In this document: positions 14,168-18,096 of the stretch, in pieces
How the letters are laid out: every line of letters begins with the position of its first letter
How positions within the stretch are numbered: the stretch's first letter is position 1
The notes under the pieces: model-generated
Database searches by the model: none
Told to the model about the DNA's origin: nothing
Seen by the model: only the letters and a program-made list of their open reading frames with translations
From: Aquificaceae bacterium
GTDB lineage: Bacteria; Aquificota; Aquificia; Aquificales; Aquificaceae
Direction: 5' to 3'
NCBI GenBank assembly: GCA_015490215.1
Contig: WFYH01000154.1
Location: forward strand, 1-18,096
DNA length: 18,096 nucleotides
Program-made: the position numbers and the translations under genes

Positions 14168-17100
14168 CTAATGGCCGATTACCTGAAGTTTCAATCTTCT
14201 TTTAATAAAGTTCATCACTTCGGGTGACGGTGGCAGTTTTATATCGGGCGGAGGTTGGAGTTGGGCTGTGAAGTCTTCACCTACGATTTCAAAAATGATG
14301 TCCACCCCCTCTTTCCCTTTAAACCTCTCCAAGAATCTTTTAAGCTTTAAAGCCTTTCCGTTCATTACATCTTCTTTTTTGAAGATTATCTTTAGCTTTC
14401 CGTTTTTGACAAAGTCTTCGGGTTTGTGGATATCTTCAGCAACGAGCTTTACCTCCTCCGTTTCAAGATCTTCATCTACCACGCAGGTGAGCACGAGCAC
14501 CGTATCCTCTTGAACCTTTTCCTTTTCCCTCTCGTATAGGTCGGGGAAGACTACCACCTCTGCGATTGCGCTCTTGTCTATAAGATTGAATACGGCCATG
14601 TAGGTTCCGTTCCTTGTCTTTTTAACTTTAAGAGAGGACACTACCCCCGCCACGGTTACTCTCTGACCCCTTTCAAGATCCTCCAATTCCTCCAAGGGCG
14701 TGACCTTACCCTTCAGGATTTCCTCGTATTTGTCCATAGGGTGACCTGAAACGTAGAAGCCTATAACTTCTTTCTCCATACGAAGGATGTCATTTAGATC
14801 CATTTTCTTTTTGGATTGAGAGGCCCCAAAAAGGGAACTCTGGGCGAGACCCGCCGAAGACTTGCCCGAGGAGGCTATCTTTTCAAGGAGTTCGTCCCTT
14901 CTCTGTCCCGTAAAGTCAAAGGCTCCCGCCTTGGTCAGAGCTTCAAGGACCTTTTTGTTTACCTTTCTGCTGTCCACCCTTGAGACGAAATCGTAAAGCC
15001 CTTTGAATTCCCTCGTGCCCCGTGCTTCAACTATCACCTTGGCGGTATCCTCACCCACCCCCTTTATCCTACCTATACCGAACCTTATCCTTTTCGGCCC
15101 CTCTATCTTAAAACCTACGTCACTTTTGTTTATGTCGGGCGGGAGTATGTCAAAACCCATGAGTTTGGCATCCTTTATGAGGTTGAGGAACTTGCTGTCG
15201 TTCTTTTCTGTGGTCAGCTTGACCGCAAAGAACTCTTCGGGGAAGTGTGCCTTCATGTAGGCTGTCCAATAAGAGATGTATCCGTAGGCTACCGAGTGGG
15301 ATTTGTTGAAGGAGTAAGAGGCAAACTTTTCTATGTCCTCCCAAAGCTTTACTATTTTGTCTTCGGGATAACCTCTTTCTACCGCCCCCCTTATGAACTT
15401 TTCCCTCATCTGCTCCATTAGGTCCTTTTTCTTCTTTCCTATGGCTTTCCTGAGGGTGTCCGCCTCACCGGGGGTAAAGCCCGCAAGGATTTGGGACATC
15501 TTCATTACTTGCTCTTGGTAGACGATCACCCCGTAGGTCTCCTTTAGGACGGGTTCAAGTTCGGGGAACGGATACTCAACGGGTTCCCTGCCGTGCTTTC
15601 TGTTTATGTAACGATCCACCAGACCGCTCTTTAGGGGGCCGGGTCTGTATAGGGCAAGAACGGCAACTATATCGTCAAAGTTATCGGGTTTTAATTTACG
15701 CAGAAGGCGTTTCATGCCCGCACTTTCAAGCTGGAACACCCCCGTGGTGTTTCCTTCCTGAAGGAGCTGGAACACCTCCCTGTCGTCCATGGGAAGGTTG
15801 AGAAAGTTTATCTCGGTGCCGTGTCTTTCCTTTACGAGGTCCTTCATTGCCTTGAGTTCGGTTAGGGTCTTTAGACCCAAAAAGTCCATCTTCAGGAGTC
15901 CCAGCTCCTCCAACTTGACCATGTCGTATTGGGTAGCTACCGCACCATCCCTGTCGTAGTAAAGGGGGATAAGCTCGCTCAGGGGTTTGGGTGCGATAAC
16001 CACACCGGCGGCGTGAAGGGAGGTGTGGCGTGTTAGCCCTTCAAGCTTTAGGGCTATCTGAACGAGCTTGTCTATTTCGGGGTTTTCTTGACAGAGTTTC
16101 CTGAACTTGGTAACGTTGTCTTCTATGTCCCCCCTGTGGGCGCCGTAGCGCTCCTTTAGAACCTCTAAGGGAGTGCTATACATCTCTTCCAGAGAGAGCC
16201 AAGAACCCTGCACGTCCCCTTGGGGTATGAGTTTGGCAAGCTGGTCGGCGGTAGAGTAGGGAAGCCCCATAGCACGGGCTACGTCCCTCAGGGTCTGCTT
16301 TGCCTTCATTACGTTGTAGGTGATTATCTGAGCCACGTTCTCGTGCCCGTATTTCTCTTTGACGTAGTCTATGACCCTTTCCCTGTTGTCCTGACAGAAG
16401 TCCACATCTATATCAGGCATTGAAACCCTTTCGGGGTTTAGGAACCTTTCAAAGAGAAGCCCGTGCTTTATGGGATCTACATCGGTTATGCCCACCGCAT
16501 AGGCTACGAGGGATCCTGCAGCGGAACCTCTCCCCGGACCTACGGGAATATCCCTGCTCTTTGCCCAGTTTATGAAGTCCTGAACTATCAGGAAGTATCC
16601 TGCAAAGCCCATTTTGTTTATGACTTCAAGTTCGTATTCAAGCCTATCCCAGTATTCTTTGGAGTCCTTCGCCTGCCCCCTCTCTATCCTTTGCTTTAGA
16701 CCCTTTATCGCAAGTTCTCTGAGATGCTCTTCAAGGTTGGTATCTTGGGGGACCTGATAGTGGGGAAGCATAAAGGTTTTGTTTTCAAAGATCTCGAAGG
16801 AACTTGCTACTTTATCCGCCACCTCCAAGGTGCTCAGGAGGGCTTCCTCCCACCCTTCAAACTTACCTTCAAATTTCTTCCACATCTCTTCGGGAGAGGC
16901 GAAGTGAAGCCCGTCGTTGGCACACCTGAAACCTCCCTTACTTATGTCGTGGATAGTCTTTTTCATCTGAATAGCCATCAGAACCGTGTGGGCTTCCTTG
17001 TCTTCCGGGTTCAGGTAGTGGGAGTCGTTGGTGGCTATGAGCTTGACATCGTATTTTTTTGCTATCTCTATAAGGTTTCTGTTGGCTACCTCCTGCTCGG

Positions 17101-17659
17101 GCAGGTCGTTTGCCTGAAGCTCAAGATAGAGGTCTTCTCCGAAGATGTCTTTCAATTTCTTTACCCACTCCTTTGCCTTTTGAACCTCGTTTATGGAGGC
17201 ATAGTAGGTGGGAACCCCCTTCAAACAGGCAGTAAGGGCTATAAGACCCTTTCCGTATTCCTCAAGGAGTTCGTAGTCTATCCTCGGTTTGTAGTAAAAA
17301 CCCTCCTTGTAGGCGAGTGTGGAGAGCTTAAACAGATTTCTCAGACCCTCATCATTTTTGGCTATCAGTATCAGGTGGTGGTTGTATTTGTCGGTTATGT
17401 TGTCTTCACTGCCTTTGGACTTTCTGTCAAAGCGGGATCCCGTGGTAAAGTAGGCTTCCATGCCTATTATGGGTTTTATCCCCACATCTCTCATAGCCTT
17501 GTAAAAGTGGTAAGACCCGAAGAGGTTCCCGTGGTCGGACACGCCCACCGCACTATAGCGGTGCTCTTTTGCCTTAGCTACGAGATCCTCTATCTTTATA
17601 GCCCCGTCCAGAAGGGAATACTGGGTGTGGAGGTGGAGGTGAACGAAATCCCTCTTCAT
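14168..17659 (-). CDS. dnaE: DNA polymerase III alpha subunit (replicative polymerase)
   Basis: The 1163-residue protein is a full-length DnaE1-type C-family polymerase. The PHP domain (about 1-220) keeps every metal-ligand position of the active type: His9, His11, Asp18, His43, Glu68, His94, Cys145, Asp212 and His214. The polymerase aspartates are Asp418 and Asp420 in PDIDVDF and Asp592 in KMDFLGL. A helix-hairpin-helix pair lies near 862-869 (IGRIKGVG), and an internal clamp-binding motif QSSLF at 940-944. An OB domain begins near 998, and a C-terminal domain follows to 1163. The start at 17659 gives the standard N-terminus (MKRDFVHLHLHTQYSLLDG). There is no strong Shine-Dalgarno. It follows the hydrolase gene by 48 bases. 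It is essential for chromosome replication. Confidence 0.97.
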   Translation of the reverse strand: MKRDFVHLHLHTQYSLLDGAIKIEDLVAKAKEHRYSAVGVSDHGNLFGSYHFYKAMRDVGIKPIIGMEAYFTTGSRFDRKSKGSEDNITDKYNHHLILIAKNDEGLRNLFKLSTLAYKEGFYYKPRIDYELLEEYGKGLIALTACLKGVPTYYASINEVQKAKEWVKKLKDIFGEDLYLELQANDLPEQEVANRNLIEIAKKYDVKLIATNDSHYLNPEDKEAHTVLMAIQMKKTIHDISKGGFRCANDGLHFASPEEMWKKFEGKFEGWEEALLSTLEVADKVASSFEIFENKTFMLPHYQVPQDTNLEEHLRELAIKGLKQRIERGQAKDSKEYWDRLEYELEVINKMGFAGYFLIVQDFINWAKSRDIPVGPGRGSAAGSLVAYAVGITDVDPIKHGLLFERFLNPERVSMPDIDVDFCQDNRERVIDYVKEKYGHENVAQIITYNVMKAKQTLRDVARAMGLPYSTADQLAKLIPQGDVQGSWLSLEEMYSTPLEVLKERYGAHRGDIEDNVTKFRKLCQENPEIDKLVQIALKLEGLTRHTSLHAAGVVIAPKPLSELIPLYYDRDGAVATQYDMVKLEELGLLKMDFLGLKTLTELKAMKDLVKERHGTEINFLNLPMDDREVFQLLQEGNTTGVFQLESAGMKRLLRKLKPDNFDDIVAVLALYRPGPLKSGLVDRYINRKHGREPVEYPFPELEPVLKETYGVIVYQEQVMKMSQILAGFTPGEADTLRKAIGKKKKDLMEQMREKFIRGAVERGYPEDKIVKLWEDIEKFASYSFNKSHSVAYGYISYWTAYMKAHFPEEFFAVKLTTEKNDSKFLNLIKDAKLMGFDILPPDINKSDVGFKIEGPKRIRFGIGRIKGVGEDTAKVIVEARGTREFKGLYDFVSRVDSRKVNKKVLEALTKAGAFDFTGQRRDELLEKIASSGKSSAGLAQSSLFGASQSKKKMDLNDILRMEKEVIGFYVSGHPMDKYEEILKGKVTPLEELEDLERGQRVTVAGVVSSLKVKKTRNGTYMAVFNLIDKSAIAEVVVFPDLYEREKEKVQEDTVLVLTCVVDEDLETEEVKLVAEDIHKPEDFVKNGKLKIIFKKEDVMNGKALKLKRFLERFKGKEGVDIIFEIVGEDFTAQLQPPPDIKLPPSPEVMNFIKRRLKLQVIGH

Positions 17660-17707
17660 GGAAAGGTATTGTAACCCGAGTTACCTACTGCGGATTATGA
17701 CCCCAAC

Positions 17708-18096
17708 CTACTCTCCTTCCTCAAGGAGCTCGTTTTCTATCTCAAAGAACACGTAGTAGGCGTTTACAGGGTTTACATCAAAGAAGACGGGAACCTGTGC
17801 GTATTGGGGATTTATTTCTATGAGAGCCTCGTTTATGTTCTCCCTAACGTAGTCTATGTCTTTGCCCTCCTCTATCATCCTCCTTATGGTTTGGCGCAGG
17901 TTGTGTATGTAATCTCTCGTCCACTTTACCCTGTCCTTTATTTTCTCCTTTCCTATCATCGGCACACCGTGACCGGGAAGAAGTATCTCCGCATCCAGTT
18001 CCATTATCTTGTCCAAGCAGGTGAGCCAGCTCTTTGAATTCCCCGATCCTAAGAAGGGTATCCTTCCGTCAAAGACGAGGTCCCCACTGAAGAGAA
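17708..18096 (-). CDS. Metallo-beta-lactamase-fold hydrolase, N-terminus cut by window edge
   Basis: The frame is open from the window edge to the TAG at 17708. The visible 129 residues are the C-terminal half of a metallo-beta-lactamase-fold enzyme: LFSGDLVFDGRIPFLG holds the bridging-Asp motif (SGDLVF), and ILLPGHGVP has the last metal-ligand histidine. A helical C-terminal region follows (DYIHNLRQTIRRMIEEG). The block order resembles the SoxH-like/quinoprotein-associated zinc hydrolases; that subgroup is a tentative call. The HxHxD motif lies outside the window. The internal ATG at 18016 is not the gene start, because conserved motif sequence continues upstream of it. The 48 bases between its end and dnaE hold no convincing promoter. 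Confidence 0.85.
   Translation of the reverse strand, partial: LFSGDLVFDGRIPFLGSGNSKSWLTCLDKIMELDAEILLPGHGVPMIGKEKIKDRVKWTRDYIHNLRQTIRRMIEEGKDIDYVRENINEALIEINPQYAQVPVFFDVNPVNAYYVFFEIENELLEEGE

Noticed and set aside
16724..17674. Long plus-strand open frame (about 316 codons) opposite dnaE
   Set aside because: It is a mirror of the conserved PHP and polymerase coding sequence. The protein is Val/Phe/Tyr-rich with no family resemblance.
17660..17707. TACAAT-like -10 box in the gap before dnaE
   Set aside because: No -35 hexamer lies at an acceptable distance. The gap is only 48 bases and the match is what chance would give in such a gap.
17708..18016. Short 102-residue gene starting at the ATG at 18016
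   Set aside because: The same frame stays open to the window edge and carries the metallo-beta-lactamase motif SGDLVF upstream of this ATG, so it is the tail of a longer gene.
1..18096. tRNA, rRNA, CRISPR array or insertion sequence
   Set aside because: Genes cover nearly the whole window. The remaining gaps are 79 bases or shorter and contain no cloverleaf-like pattern, regular repeats or terminal inverted repeats.

Overview
The window looks like chromosomal DNA of a thermophilic, chemolithoautotrophic Gram-negative bacterium, most likely of the order Aquificales (Hydrogenobacter, Thermocrinis or Aquifex relatives). This is an inference from protein style (Lys/Glu-rich compact proteins, AGG/AGA arginine codons), from very tight gene packing, and from the combination of a long DabA (UPF0753) inorganic-carbon protein with an endonuclease III-like glycosylase, LPP20-type lipoproteins and outer-membrane genes. 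No taxonomic marker gene is present. Every gene is on the minus strand, so transcription runs from high to low coordinates. I found no RNA gene, insertion sequence, CRISPR array or prophage, and no gene-free stretch longer than about 80 bases.

From the right end (first transcribed): a partial metallo-beta-lactamase-fold hydrolase (17708-18096, N-terminus outside the window); then dnaE, the replicative DNA polymerase III alpha subunit with an apparently intact metal-binding PHP domain (14168-17659). After a 79-base gap with a candidate promoter comes a four-gene cell-envelope operon (14088 to 11163): two tandem paralogous LPP20-like lipoproteins, an MltC-type lytic transglycosylase without a lipobox, and a small outer-membrane beta-barrel protein.

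After a further 56 bases comes the most distinctive part, a compact eight-gene cluster (11106 to 3790) with overlaps or gaps of at most 13 bases: dabA (zinc-dependent, carbonic-anhydrase-like half of the DAB inorganic carbon pump), a PII-like regulator with a His-rich T-loop, an Fe-S endonuclease III/MagIII-like DNA glycosylase, a UPF0114 membrane protein, a DJ-1/PfpI protein, and a complete metal ABC importer (binding protein, ATPase, permease; zinc is most likely). The cluster joins CO2/bicarbonate acquisition, its likely PII-type sensor and a metal importer that could supply zinc to DabA. The usual membrane partner DabB is not next to dabA.

At the left end, behind a 74-base gap with a TATAAT promoter candidate, are two tandem secreted lipoproteins. 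The first is a 917-residue Cys-rich multidomain surface-type protein with a polyglycine linker. The second has a tyrosine-rich patch and runs off the window at position 1. They are probably one transcription unit of unknown function.
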